Part shown: one piece after another, positions 8,965 to 16,356 of the stretch | How positions within the stretch are numbered: the first letter of the stretch is position 1 | Layout of the letters: every line of letters starts with the position of its first letter | DNA from: Candidatus Apopatosoma intestinale | Lineage (GTDB): Bacteria > Bacillota > Clostridia > Oscillospirales > CAG-272 | DNA: 33,839 nt | NCBI GenBank assembly: GCA_003524145.1 | Contig: DODZ01000023.1 | Span: 1 to 33,839, forward strand | Direction: 5' to 3' | Notes under the pieces: generated by a model | Told to the model about the DNA's origin: nothing | What the model saw: the letters and a program-made list of their open reading frames with translations, nothing else | Database searches by the model: none | Program-made: the position numbers and the translations under genes

Positions 8965-8993
8965 AGTATAGCACAAAAATGTCGATTTTACAA
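8965..8993 (-). promoter_or_regulatory. Sigma-A promoter of the nine-gene operon
   Basis: On the minus strand TTGTAA (8988-8993) and TATACT (8965-8970) are separated by exactly 17 bp. The -10 is preceded by TGC, an extended -10. It gives a leader of about 45 nt ahead of the HAD phosphatase gene. No operator palindrome was noticed. Confidence 0.75.
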
Positions 8994-9021
8994 GGGATAA
9001 TATAATTAAAATATAATCTTT

Positions 9022-9477
9022 TTATATAAAGTATTCAGTGAATTTGCCGAATAATGCCGATGCCTCGCGCTTTATCGCCTCTGCTGTCTCCCCGCTCCCC
9101 TTGAAAAAAATCACCATGTCGCCGCAGGCAAGAAAAACGGCAACCTCCGCGGGGTCGCACGGCGGACGCTCATATACGGAGCAGAGAAATGCCGCCGCTT
9201 CGCCGGCATCACGGGAAGCACGGATACACCACAGCTCCGTCCCCTCCGTCGAGAAATCAGGGCGATAGACAGTCGCTTCGGAGATATATTCTTCATATTC
9301 GGCAAAGTCAAGCGAAAGCATATAGCTATCCTCTGCGCACACCTCCTCCGAAAAATACGGCTCATCGCGAAATGCCGCCCGCGCCAGCCGCTCTTCCGCG
9401 TTTGTGCCACAGGCGAAAACAACGGCGCATAGCATCATCACCATCGCCGCAAAAACAAGAAATCTGCATTTTTTCAT
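9022..9477 (-). CDS. Small secreted lipoprotein, possibly DUF4358-like
   Basis: Protein of 151 residues. The N-terminus has K2-K3, a hydrophobic stretch and a lipobox-like VFAC with C23, so it is probably a membrane-anchored extracytoplasmic lipoprotein. The mature part is about 128 residues, acidic and without obvious motifs; size and layout resemble clostridial DUF4358 lipoproteins, but this is a weak match from memory. It follows polA by 65 bp on the same strand. The ribosome binding site GGGAGGA lies inside the 3' arm of the polA terminator hairpin (see separate entry), so translation may depend on RNA folding. Function unknown. Confidence 0.72.
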   Translation of the reverse strand: MKKCRFLVFAAMVMMLCAVVFACGTNAEERLARAAFRDEPYFSEEVCAEDSYMLSLDFAEYEEYISEATVYRPDFSTEGTELWCIRASRDAGEAAAFLCSVYERPPCDPAEVAVFLACGDMVIFFKGSGETAEAIKREASALFGKFTEYFI

Positions 9478-9523
9478 AAAAAATCCTCCCGCAAAAGATA
9501 ATCTTATCTTCTGCCGCGGAGGA
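9478..9523 (-). terminator. Intrinsic terminator of polA overlapping the lipoprotein RBS
   Basis: On the minus strand a long hairpin spans 9484-9523: outer TCCTCC/GGAGGA and inner GCAGAAGATAA/TTATCTTTTGC, followed at once by six T. The T run is also the spacer before the lipoprotein ATG at 9477, and the 3' arm contains its GGGAGGA. A rho-independent terminator and an RBS therefore share the same bases. Confidence 0.8.
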
Positions 9524-9542
9524 CTTTTCTATACTATTTTGA

Positions 9543-12023
9543 CTATTTTGCGTCGTACCATGTTTTGCCGCAACCGACCTCTACCGTCAGCGGGACGACA
9601 AGCTTCACGGCGTTTTCCATCTCGTATTTCAGCAGTTCCTTCGCCCGCTCGGCGCAGGAAATGTGCGCTTCTATTATCAGCTCGTCATGCACCTGAAGCA
9701 GAAGTCTTGCGTCAAGCCCCTCTTTTTTCAGCCGAGAAGCAACATTTATCATTGCCGCCTTGATTATATCGGCGGCACTGCCCTGTATCGGGCTGTTCAT
9801 CGCGACTCTCTCGCCGAAAGCGCGCTCCGTATGCTTCTGTGAGGCAAGCTCGGGAATATATCTGCGCCTGCCGAAAAGCGTTTTCACATAGAGGTCGCGC
9901 TTCGCCTGCTCGGTGATATTATGCAGATACTCGCGCACCTTCGGATATGAGCGGAGGTAATTTTCTATATATTCGCCCGCCTGCTTGCGCGAAATATGCA
10001 GGTCTCCCGCGAGTGAAAATTCCCCCATGCCGTACATTATGCCGAAATTGACCGCTTTCGCCCTCTTTCTCATCTCCACAGTCACCATATCCTTCGATAC
10101 GCCGAAAATACGCATCGCCGTATCGGTATGGATATCGAAACCGGATTCAAAGGCGCGTATCATATTTTCATCGCCCGAAACAGCCGCAAGCAGGCGAAGT
10201 TCTATCTGCGAATAGTCGGCGTCTATGAGCAGATAATCGTCGCTTTTCGCCGTGAAAAACTTGCGCAGTTCTCTGCCCAGTTCCGTTTTTATCGGTATAT
10301 TCTGGAGGTTCGGCTCCGTGGAGGAAAGCCGCCCTGTTGCCGTCAGCGCCTGACGGAAGCTCGTGTGCACTCTGCCGTTTTCATCCGCCACCTTGCAGAG
10401 CCCGTCGGCATATGTGCTTTTCAGCTTGTCAACCTGCCTGTAGTCGAGTATATCATCTATTATCGGGCTGTATGGACGCAGTTTTTCGAGAATCTCCGCT
10501 CCCGTGGAATATCCGCTCTTCGTCTTTTTGAGTGCGGGGAAGCCCATCTCCTCAAAAAGCACCGTGCCGAGCTGCTTCGGCGAGTTTATATTGAATTCCC
10601 TGCCCGCGAGCATATAGATGCGCGAGGCGTATTCGCCTTTCATCTCATCGAGCTGCCGCGAGAAATCCGCGAGCTTCGCCGTATCAATGGTAAATCCCTC
10701 CCGCTCCATCTCAAAAAGCACGCCGGAAAGCGGAAGTTCTATATCGATATAAAGCGCAAGCTGTTCCGTTTTTTCGAGTTCGGTATACAGCATATGATAT
10801 AGCAAGTATATGTCTTTTGCACAGTCCGCACCACTCTCGGATTCATGCATCAGCAGTCGCGAGGTCAGCTTCGGCAGAGAAAAATCATTCTCACCCGCGC
10901 CGCAGATATAGCCCATCAGCATAGCATCATCGCAACTCGCGGTAGCGGTATATCCCGCATCGGCAAGCCTGTGCAGGAGCGATTTTTTATCGCAGCAGAC
11001 ATATTCCCCGCCAGAAGCAAGCAGTGCCGCGCCATCGGCGAAGCTCATCTCCGCCGCGCTTTTTCCATCGTAGGTATAAGCCTTGTCTTCATCGAAGTAA
11101 ATCGCCGTGCGCTCGGGCGCATTGCTCTTTTCAGCCCGCTCGGGCACGGCATGTATGCCCGCCTCATCGAGCGCGAATTTCTTGATGAAAGCGGAAAACT
11201 CCAGCTTTATGCAAAGGTCGAGCATGGCGCGCTTGTCCATGCCCGTATATCCCAGCTCCGAGAGCGAAATCCCGAGCGGCACATTGCGACTGATGGTTGC
11301 GAGCCACTGCGAGAGATACGCGCTCTCCCTGCCGTCGGCAAGCTTTTTCTTTACAGAGGGCGTGAGCGGCTTTTCGTCAAGCCCGTCATAAATTCCGTCA
11401 AGCGAGCCGTAGTCCGCGACGAGCTTCAGCGCCGTCTTTTCGCCTATTCCGGCAACGCCCGGGATATTATCCGAGCTGTCGCCCATCAGCGCCTTCACAT
11501 CTATAAACTGCGCGGGGAGCACGCCGTATTTCTCCTTGAATTTTTCCGTATCGTACTTCACAGGCTCGGTATTCGTCGCGAGCATGACAAAAGTCTTGTC
11601 CGAGATGAGCTGGAGCGAATCCTTGTCGCCGGTGGCGACGCAGGTCTCCATGCCCTCCTTCTCTGCCATCGCCGAGAGCGTGCCGAGTATGTCGTCCGCC
11701 TCATAGCCCGCAAGCTCGAGCGTATGCAGCCCCATCGCGCGCATCATTTCCTTGGCATAAGGCAGCTGCATGAGAAATTCCTGCGGAGTCGGTTTTCTCG
11801 TTCCCTTGTAGTCGGAGAAACGCTCATGGCGGAAGGTCGGTGCCTTCACATCAAAGGCAACCGCCGCATAGTCGGGCTTCTGCTCTGCTATATGCCTGCT
11901 CACTATGTTCACCATGCCGTACACCGCGTTTGTGAAAAGCCCGTCGCGGGTAGTCAGCGGACGTATACCGTAAAAAGTCCTGCTGAGTATCGAATTTCCG
12001 TCTATCACGAGAAGTTTTTTCAT
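9543..12023 (-). CDS. polA: DNA polymerase I
   Basis: Repair and Okazaki-fragment polymerase of 826 residues. The 5' nuclease domain (about 1-285) shows the metal-ligand motifs EADDILGT, TGDKDSLQL and GDSSDNIPG. The polymerase domain has motif A DADYSQIELR (D603), motif B RKRAKAVNFGIMYG (around 652-665) and motif C QVHDE (777-781). The middle 3'-5' exonuclease domain is short and lacks the DxE of exo motif I, so proofreading is probably absent, as in Bacillus-type enzymes. The start ATG at 12023 has GGAGGAACGC upstream. It is likely monocistronic, with an extended -10 promoter about 35 bp upstream and a strong terminator after it. Confidence 0.97.
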   Translation of the reverse strand: MKKLLVIDGNSILSRTFYGIRPLTTRDGLFTNAVYGMVNIVSRHIAEQKPDYAAVAFDVKAPTFRHERFSDYKGTRKPTPQEFLMQLPYAKEMMRAMGLHTLELAGYEADDILGTLSAMAEKEGMETCVATGDKDSLQLISDKTFVMLATNTEPVKYDTEKFKEKYGVLPAQFIDVKALMGDSSDNIPGVAGIGEKTALKLVADYGSLDGIYDGLDEKPLTPSVKKKLADGRESAYLSQWLATISRNVPLGISLSELGYTGMDKRAMLDLCIKLEFSAFIKKFALDEAGIHAVPERAEKSNAPERTAIYFDEDKAYTYDGKSAAEMSFADGAALLASGGEYVCCDKKSLLHRLADAGYTATASCDDAMLMGYICGAGENDFSLPKLTSRLLMHESESGADCAKDIYLLYHMLYTELEKTEQLALYIDIELPLSGVLFEMEREGFTIDTAKLADFSRQLDEMKGEYASRIYMLAGREFNINSPKQLGTVLFEEMGFPALKKTKSGYSTGAEILEKLRPYSPIIDDILDYRQVDKLKSTYADGLCKVADENGRVHTSFRQALTATGRLSSTEPNLQNIPIKTELGRELRKFFTAKSDDYLLIDADYSQIELRLLAAVSGDENMIRAFESGFDIHTDTAMRIFGVSKDMVTVEMRKRAKAVNFGIMYGMGEFSLAGDLHISRKQAGEYIENYLRSYPKVREYLHNITEQAKRDLYVKTLFGRRRYIPELASQKHTERAFGERVAMNSPIQGSAADIIKAAMINVASRLKKEGLDARLLLQVHDELIIEAHISCAERAKELLKYEMENAVKLVVPLTVEVGCGKTWYDAK

Positions 12024-12057
12024 GCGTTCCTCCGTTTGCAGTATGCTTTTTTTCTTT

Positions 12058-12066
12058 AGTATAGCA
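12058..12066 (-). promoter_or_regulatory. Extended -10 promoter element for polA
   Basis: TATACT (12058-12063, minus strand) preceded by TGC gives an extended -10. The matching -35 position (12081-12086) is poor (TGGCGA). The same TGTGCTATACT context precedes the nine-gene operon and the atp operon. Confidence 0.55.
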
Positions 12067-12123
12067 CAAAAAGCGCGTTTTCGCCATAGTTTGTTAAAAA
12101 ATTTTTAACTCGCAAAAATTCTC

Positions 12124-12152
12124 TTGACAAAGGTTCAATTTTGAACTATAAT
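12124..12152 (+). promoter_or_regulatory. Consensus sigma-A promoter of the marR-exporter operon
   Basis: A perfect TTGACA (12124-12129), 17-bp spacer and TATAAT (12147-12152). The spacer is filled by the first copy of the operator palindrome. Such a strong promoter would be expected to need repression. Confidence 0.9.
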
Positions 12153-12172
12153 ACAATTGTTCAATTTTGAAC
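12133..12172 (+). promoter_or_regulatory. Tandem MarR operators (two GTTCAATTTTGAAC palindromes)
   Basis: Two identical 14-bp palindromes, 12133-12146 and 12159-12172, with 6-bp arms GTTCAA/TTGAAC. Their centres are 26 bp apart, about 2.5 helical turns. The first lies between -35 and -10, the second over the transcription start. This is the layout of an autorepressed MarR gene; binding itself is inferred. Confidence 0.8.
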
Positions 12173-12188
12173 CGTCATGGAGGTGCCT

Positions 12189-12620
12189 ATGAAGAAAAAT
12201 ACTTTCGCGGATTTCGCGATATGCATGGCAAAGGAATACGAGCCTTTCCGCCGCCGCATAATGGAACGTTTTTCGCTCTCTGCGGCAGAGGTGGATGTGC
12301 TGATGTTTCTCGCCAATAATCCCGAATACAATACCGCAGCACAGGTATCGAAGATTCGCATGATACCGAAATCCCATGTTTCGCTCGCGGTAAATTCGCT
12401 CTCGGAAAAAGGGCTTCTCATCAGAAAAAGCGGCGAAAACCGCAAATCTGTCTGCCTCATTCCCTCAGAGAGTGCCGCTCCCGTCATCGCTTTCGGCAGA
12501 GAAATGCAGGATGCCTTTCAGGAGGCGCTTTTCCTCGGTTTTTCCGCAGAGGAAAAGGCAATGTTTGACACACTGCACGAAAAGATGCGCAAAAATCTTG
12601 AAAACACGAAAAAATCATAA
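12189..12620 (+). CDS. MarR family transcriptional regulator
   Basis: Winged-helix regulator of 143 residues. The central part (about 35-105) has the MarR order of recognition helix and wing: EVDVLMFLANN, AAQVSKIRMIPKSHVSLAV and SEKGLLIRKSGENRKSV. The terminal helices would form the dimer interface. An upstream in-frame ATG (12177) overlaps the Shine-Dalgarno GGAGGTG, so the ATG at 12189 is chosen. The gene is first in a two-gene operon with a TauE/SafE transporter 17 bp downstream and sits behind two operator-like palindromes, so it most likely represses itself and the exporter until an inducing ligand appears. The ligand is unknown; there is no redox-sensing Cys pair of OhrR type. Confidence 0.9.
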   Translation: MKKNTFADFAICMAKEYEPFRRRIMERFSLSAAEVDVLMFLANNPEYNTAAQVSKIRMIPKSHVSLAVNSLSEKGLLIRKSGENRKSVCLIPSESAAPVIAFGREMQDAFQEALFLGFSAEEKAMFDTLHEKMRKNLENTKKS

Positions 12621-12637
12621 GAAAGAATCGAAAACAA

Positions 12638-13414
12638 ATGAAAATTCTCATAGAAATAATCGTATGCTTTTTTGCGGGCATGGGCGCGGGACTTGGCACA
12701 GGCTTTGCCGGCATGAGTGCCGCCGCCGTGATAACGCCTATGCTCGTGACCTTTCTCGGCGTGGAGCCGTATACCGCCGTCGGCATAGCCCTCGCTTCCG
12801 ATGTGCTCGCGAGTGCGATATCGGCATACACCTACGGCAAAAACAAAAATCTCGATGTGAAAAACGGACTTGTCATGATGGTGAGCGTGCTCGTTTTCAC
12901 CGTTGTCGGCAGTTATATATCCAGCCTTGTCCCCTCTGCGACAATGGGCAATTTCTCTGTGATAATGACATTCCTGCTCGGCATCAAGTTTATTGTCAAG
13001 CCGGTTATGACCACAAAGGAAGCCATGCAGAGCATTTCCGCAAAGAAAAAGCTGATAAAATCCGTTATCTGCGGCTCGGTAGTCGGCTTTATCTGCGGCT
13101 TTATCGGCGCGGGCGGCGGCATGATGATGCTTCTCCTTTTAACAAGCGTTCTCGGCTTTGAGCTGAAAACGGCTGTCGGCACGAGCGTTTTTATAATGAC
13201 ATTCACGGCGCTGACAGGCTCTCTCTCCCACTTTGCCATAGGCGGTATGCCGGATATGCTCCTGCTCGTTCTCTGTATCGTATTCACGCTGGTATGGGCA
13301 AGAATAGCCGCCGTGATTGCAAACAAAGCTCAGCCGAAAACGCTCAACCGCGCGACAGGCGTCGTTCTCGTTGCCCTCGGCATAGCAATATTCTCATTCT
13401 CGCTCATAAAATAA
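12638..13414 (+). CDS. TSUP (TauE/SafE) family membrane transporter
   Basis: Membrane protein of 258 residues with about eight hydrophobic helices arranged as two repeats, each opening with a glycine-rich segment: GMGAGLGTGFAGM in the first half and GFICGFIGAGGGMMM in the second. This is the TSUP hallmark. Relatives export sulfite, sulfoacetate or related organosulfur anions, or import them. The Shine-Dalgarno is weak (AAGAAAG about 14 bp upstream), suggesting coupling to marR translation. Being under a MarR repressor suggests a detoxifying export role, but direction and substrate are inferred. Confidence 0.87.
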   Translation: MKILIEIIVCFFAGMGAGLGTGFAGMSAAAVITPMLVTFLGVEPYTAVGIALASDVLASAISAYTYGKNKNLDVKNGLVMMVSVLVFTVVGSYISSLVPSATMGNFSVIMTFLLGIKFIVKPVMTTKEAMQSISAKKKLIKSVICGSVVGFICGFIGAGGGMMMLLLLTSVLGFELKTAVGTSVFIMTFTALTGSLSHFAIGGMPDMLLLVLCIVFTLVWARIAAVIANKAQPKTLNRATGVVLVALGIAIFSFSLIK

Positions 13415-13434
13415 GCGGAAAGGCATGGCAAAAA

Positions 13435-13486
13435 CCGATTTCGGCATTTTTCGGGCAATTTTCTCTCAAAATATGCCGAAAATCGG
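13435..13486. other. Imperfect inverted repeat after the exporter gene
   Basis: Arms of 13 and 14 nt (13435-13447 and 13473-13486) pair with one bulge around a ~25-nt loop. No T run follows on either strand, so it is not a standard terminator. It may be a processing or rho-independent variant site for the marR-exporter transcript. Confidence 0.4.
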
Positions 13487-13497
13487 GCAAAAGCCTA

Positions 13498-13526
13498 TTG
13501 ACAAGCGATATTTTATATGATATTAT
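13498..13526 (+). promoter_or_regulatory. Promoter of rpmG-secE-nusG
   Basis: TTGACA (13498-13503), 17-bp spacer, TATTAT (13521-13526). Transcription would begin near 13533, giving a leader of almost 200 nt before rpmG. Confidence 0.82.
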
Positions 13527-13531
13527 ATAGT

Positions 13532-13645
13532 TACCTCATAGGATGCGGTATTGTTTTTCATACGCTCCTATCCGAGGGAGGTACTAAACAATGCCGACGA
13601 AAAAGAATAATACGGCGTTTTCCTTCGCGAAAACCGCCTTATTTT
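13532..13645 (+). promoter_or_regulatory. Structured leader of rpmG with terminator-like hairpin
   Basis: Hairpin 1 (13532-13583) pairs TACCTC with GAGGTA, ATAGGA with TCCTAT and GCG with CGC. Hairpin 2 (13609-13643) pairs AATA, GGCG and TTTTC with their complements and ends in TTATTTTG, like a terminator. A strong Shine-Dalgarno GGGAGGT, inside hairpin 1, precedes an ATG at 13591 that opens a short frame running out of frame into rpmG. Together this looks like an attenuation leader. The rest to 13727 holds no other gene. Confidence 0.5.
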
Positions 13646-13727
13646 GTCGCGCTTCTGTTTTCAAAACCGGAGAGCGGCATTTTTATTGGCTTTTGCATCG
13701 GCTAAATCTAAACAGGAGGTCCCGAAA

Positions 13728-13877
13728 ATGCGCGTTAGAATCACACTCGCATGCAGCGAATGCAAGCAAAGAAACTACGACACAATGAAAAACAAGAAAA
13801 ACGATCCTGACAGAATCGAGCTTAACAAGTACTGCAAGTTCTGTCGCAAGCACACACTGCACAAAGAAACCAAGTAA
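13728..13877 (+). CDS. rpmG: Large ribosomal subunit protein bL33
   Basis: Basic 49-residue protein of the 50S subunit. It keeps both zinc-ribbon pairs, C9-x2-C12 and C36-x2-C39, so it is the zinc-containing paralogue type rather than the zinc-free one induced under zinc starvation. Start ATG with AGGAGGT seven bases upstream; longer frames upstream belong to the leader. It is followed by secE and nusG, the usual firmicute order. Confidence 0.97.
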   Translation: MRVRITLACSECKQRNYDTMKNKKNDPDRIELNKYCKFCRKHTLHKETK

Positions 13878-13914
13878 AAGAAATTGGGCTTTTTAGCTCG
13901 GCAAGGAGGAAAAC

Positions 13915-14148
13915 ATGGCAGAAAAAACAAAAACTGCAAAAGTAGGATTTTTCAAGAAAATCGGAAAATTCTTCAAAGACTATAAGAGCGAATTCAAAAA
14001 GCTCGTATGGCCGACTCCGAAGCAGCTCCTCAAGAACACCGCGGTGGTTCTCGTGAGCATAATCGTTTTCGGTGCGTTCCTTGCGGCCGTAGACACAGGT
14101 TTCCATCATCTTTTTGTCGAACTCGCAAACTGGTTCGCACTTCTCTGA
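13915..14148 (+). CDS. secE: Preprotein translocase subunit SecE
   Basis: Small membrane subunit of the SecYEG translocon, 77 residues. A basic amphipathic N-terminal part with the conserved KSEFKKLVWPTPKQ is followed by one membrane helix (about 43-65). This is the one-helix form found in most bacteria outside the enteric group. RBS AAGGAGG lies close upstream. It lies between rpmG and nusG as expected. Confidence 0.97.
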   Translation: MAEKTKTAKVGFFKKIGKFFKDYKSEFKKLVWPTPKQLLKNTAVVLVSIIVFGAFLAAVDTGFHHLFVELANWFALL

Positions 14149-14189
14149 TTCTATTTTGACAATCGCAGAATAGTTTACAGGAGGAGCGT

Positions 14190-14717
14190 ATGGATCAGAC
14201 AAACGAAGCCAAATGGTATGTTGTTCATACCTATTCCGGATACGAAAACAAAGTCAAGACAAATCTTGAAAAAATTATCGAAAACCGCGGGATTTCCCAT
14301 CTGATAACAGATGTGAAGGTCCCATCGGAAATAATTGTCGAGGAATCCGGCGATCAGAAAAAAGAAGTGGAAAGCAAGCTCTTTCCGAGTTATGTATTCG
14401 TCAAGATGATAATGTCCGACGAAACATGGCATGTCGTAAGAAACATCACAGGCGCAACCGGCTTTGTCGGTCCCGGTTCGCGTCCCGTCCCGCTCTCCGA
14501 TAAGGAAGTCGAGGCTCTCGGTGTGGATACCAGAGTCGCCGCTCCCGCATTTGAGGTCGGAAACAGCGTCAAGATCGTAAACGGTCCTATGTCCGGCTTT
14601 GTCGGCAAGGTCGAAAGCATCTCGCAGGACGGCAAAAAAGTCACGGTGCTCGCTTCCGTTTTCGGCAGAGATACCGCGGTCGAGCTTGACACATCAAGTG
14701 TCGCTCTCGCAGATTGA
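14190..14717 (+). CDS. nusG: Transcription termination/antitermination factor NusG
   Basis: RNA-polymerase-associated factor of 175 residues. The NGN domain opens with KWYVVHTYSGYENKVKTNL and contains ESKLFPSYVFVKM and a GFVG loop; the C-terminal KOW domain (about 122-175) contains VKIVNGPMSGFVGKV. In the cell it binds polymerase and modulates pausing, and links to Rho or the ribosome. RBS CAGGAGG; 41 bp after secE, so co-transcribed. Confidence 0.98.
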   Translation: MDQTNEAKWYVVHTYSGYENKVKTNLEKIIENRGISHLITDVKVPSEIIVEESGDQKKEVESKLFPSYVFVKMIMSDETWHVVRNITGATGFVGPGSRPVPLSDKEVEALGVDTRVAAPAFEVGNSVKIVNGPMSGFVGKVESISQDGKKVTVLASVFGRDTAVELDTSSVALAD

Positions 14718-14728
14718 CAAACTTTTTC

Positions 14729-14806
14729 GCACATAAAAAAGCCAAATGTTATGTGCTTTGTGGGAGGGAGAAAATTTTGTTTTATGATTCTCCCGAGGAT
14801 TACCAC
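14729..14806 (+). promoter_or_regulatory. Hairpin-rich leader before rplK, possible L1 autoregulation site
   Basis: Two hairpins lie between nusG and rplK. The first pairs GCACATAA with TTATGTGC (14729-14756) followed by TTTG. The second pairs GGGAGAA with TTCTCCC (14766-14794) inside an outer GTGG/CCAC pairing (14760-14806). Ribosomal protein L1 represses its own rplK-rplA mRNA in many bacteria, so a leader structure is expected here, but I cannot match it to the known L1 site. Confidence 0.4.
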
Positions 14807-14823
14807 ATTCGGAGGTGTAAATT

Positions 14824-15249
14824 ATGGCAAAGAAAATTACAGCTTATGTAAAATTGCAGCTGCCTGCGGGCAAAGCAACTCCCCAGCCGCCTGTTGGTCC
14901 GGCTCTCGGTCAGCACGGCGTTAATATCGCAGCGTTCACAAAGGAATTCAATGAGCGCACAAAGAACGATATCGGTCTTATAATCCCTGTTGTTATCACA
15001 ATCTTCGCAGACCGTTCGTTCTCATTCATCACAAAGACTCCTCCCGCAGCGGTTCTTATAAAGAAGGCTTGCGGAATCGAGACAGCTTCCGCTGTTCCGA
15101 ATAAGACAAAGGTTGCTTCCCTCACAAAGGAGCAGGTACGCAAAATCGCCGAAACAAAGATGCCCGACCTCAACGCGGCTTCCGTAGAAGCAGCTATGAG
15201 CATGATTGCAGGCACAGCCCGCAGCATGGGTATCACGGTAGAGGACTAA
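14824..15249 (+). CDS. rplK: Large ribosomal subunit protein uL11
   Basis: Protein of the GTPase-associated centre, 141 residues, the usual length. The N-terminal domain shows KLQLPAGKATPQPPVGPALGQHGVNI and the C-terminal rRNA-binding domain ends MSMIAGTARSMGITVE. It binds 23S rRNA helices 43/44 and is needed for (p)ppGpp signalling by RelA. RBS GGAGGTG; 14 bp before rplA, with which it forms one unit. Confidence 0.98.
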   Translation: MAKKITAYVKLQLPAGKATPQPPVGPALGQHGVNIAAFTKEFNERTKNDIGLIIPVVITIFADRSFSFITKTPPAAVLIKKACGIETASAVPNKTKVASLTKEQVRKIAETKMPDLNAASVEAAMSMIAGTARSMGITVED

Positions 15250-15263
15250 GGAGGTAAGCAATA

Positions 15264-15959
15264 ATGTTTAAGGGTAAGAAATATCAGGATAGCGCAAAGC
15301 TTATCGACAAGACAAAGCTTTATGACAGCAACGAGGCTATTGCTCTCGTTTGCCAGACTTCCAAGGCAAAATTTGATGAAACAATCGAGCTTCATATCCG
15401 TCTCGGCGTTGACAGCCGTCATGCAGACCAGCAGGTTCGCGGTGCGGTAGTTCTTCCGCACGGTACAGGTAAGACTGTAAGAACCCTCGTTTTTGCAAAG
15501 GGTGACAAGGCTGAGGCAGCTAAGGCAGCAGGTGCCGATTATGTAGGCGCTGAAGATATGGTTGCAAAAATCACAGGTGAAAACTGGTTTGATTTCGATG
15601 TTGTTATAGCAACACCCGATATGATGGGCGTTATCGGTCGTCTCGGTAAGATACTCGGTCCTAAGGGACTTATGCCTAACCCCAAGGCAGGCACGGTTAC
15701 CATGGATGTTGCCAAGGCTGTAAACGAAGCTAAGGCTGGTAAGATCGAGTACCGTCTCGACAAGACCAACATCATTCACTGCCCCATCGGCAAGGCATCC
15801 TTCGGTGCCGAAAAGCTTCAGGATAACTTCAATACGCTCATGGGCGCAGTTATCAAGGCAAAGCCTGCCGCTGCAAAGGGTCAGTACATCAAGAGCTGCG
15901 TAATCGCAAGCACTATGGGTCCCGGCGTAAAGATTAATCAGGCAAAGCTTGATGTTTAA
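15264..15959 (+). CDS. rplA: Large ribosomal subunit protein uL1
   Basis: Protein of the L1 stalk, 231 residues, complete. Visible family blocks are HIRLGVDSRHADQQVRG, the segment LGPKGLMPNPKAGTV and GPGVKINQ near the C-terminus. L1 moves with the E-site tRNA and in many bacteria also represses its own mRNA. RBS AAGGAGG. An intrinsic terminator follows after 28 bp and rplJ-rplL are not found downstream, which is unusual. Confidence 0.98.
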   Translation: MFKGKKYQDSAKLIDKTKLYDSNEAIALVCQTSKAKFDETIELHIRLGVDSRHADQQVRGAVVLPHGTGKTVRTLVFAKGDKAEAAKAAGADYVGAEDMVAKITGENWFDFDVVIATPDMMGVIGRLGKILGPKGLMPNPKAGTVTMDVAKAVNEAKAGKIEYRLDKTNIIHCPIGKASFGAEKLQDNFNTLMGAVIKAKPAAAKGQYIKSCVIASTMGPGVKINQAKLDV

Positions 15960-15987
15960 TTTCGGAAACGCAATAAAATAATGAAAG

Positions 15988-16016
15988 ACAGGACGACTGC
16001 GGTCGCCCTGTTTTTA
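15988..16016 (+). terminator. Intrinsic terminator after rplA
   Basis: ACAGG and CGAC pair with GTCG and CCTGT around a TGCG tetraloop, followed by TTTTTATTAT. It cleanly ends the ribosomal operon. Confidence 0.88.
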
Positions 16017-16039
16017 TTATATCCAATACATCCGTCACA

Positions 16040-16340
16040 TTCAAAGCTTTCTCCCACCTTTTGGGGAAGGCGGCGCCGATACACATGCTTCGCATATGTG
16101 TCAATCCCCTTTCAGCGGGCGTAGGCAATGCGTGCACGAATCTGCTCGGCTTCCTCGCGTGATATATTCGCACGCGCGGTAAGGCTGATGATGTGCGGAG
16201 AAATGGGTAAAAGCTTTTTGATTTGTTATCTATAGCACATACTTGCCGCGCATTACTTCCTGCGGCTAACTCGACTGGGTGTGAGGCAGTTTGCAAAGGA
16301 GAGCGAGGAGCCTTCCTTTGATGACTTTTTCCTCTCTTTT
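16040..16340. repeat. Gene-free stretch with a probable dispersed intergenic repeat
   Basis: Some 300 bp between convergent rplA and the SPFH gene. It holds a segment at 16049-16135 with a CCACCTTTTGGGG motif and an imperfect palindrome ACACAT/ATGTGT, of a kind often scattered through clostridial intergenic regions. Short open frames here have no recognisable family, and repeat status is a judgement because no second copy lies in the window. Confidence 0.35.
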
Positions 16341-16356
16341 CTTGTCAGAAAAGCTT

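Noticed and set aside
13435..13486. Inverted repeat after the exporter as intrinsic terminator
   Set aside because: The loop is long and no T tract follows on either strand.
13591..13788. 65-codon frame before rpmG as a real protein
   Set aside because: Good RBS, but the frame runs out of phase through rpmG and the peptide is not family-like; kept only as a possible leader peptide.
15934..16296. 120-codon minus-strand frame between rplA and the SPFH gene
   Set aside because: It overlaps the rplA terminator and the repeat-like spacer, has no RBS and resembles translations of intergenic repeats.
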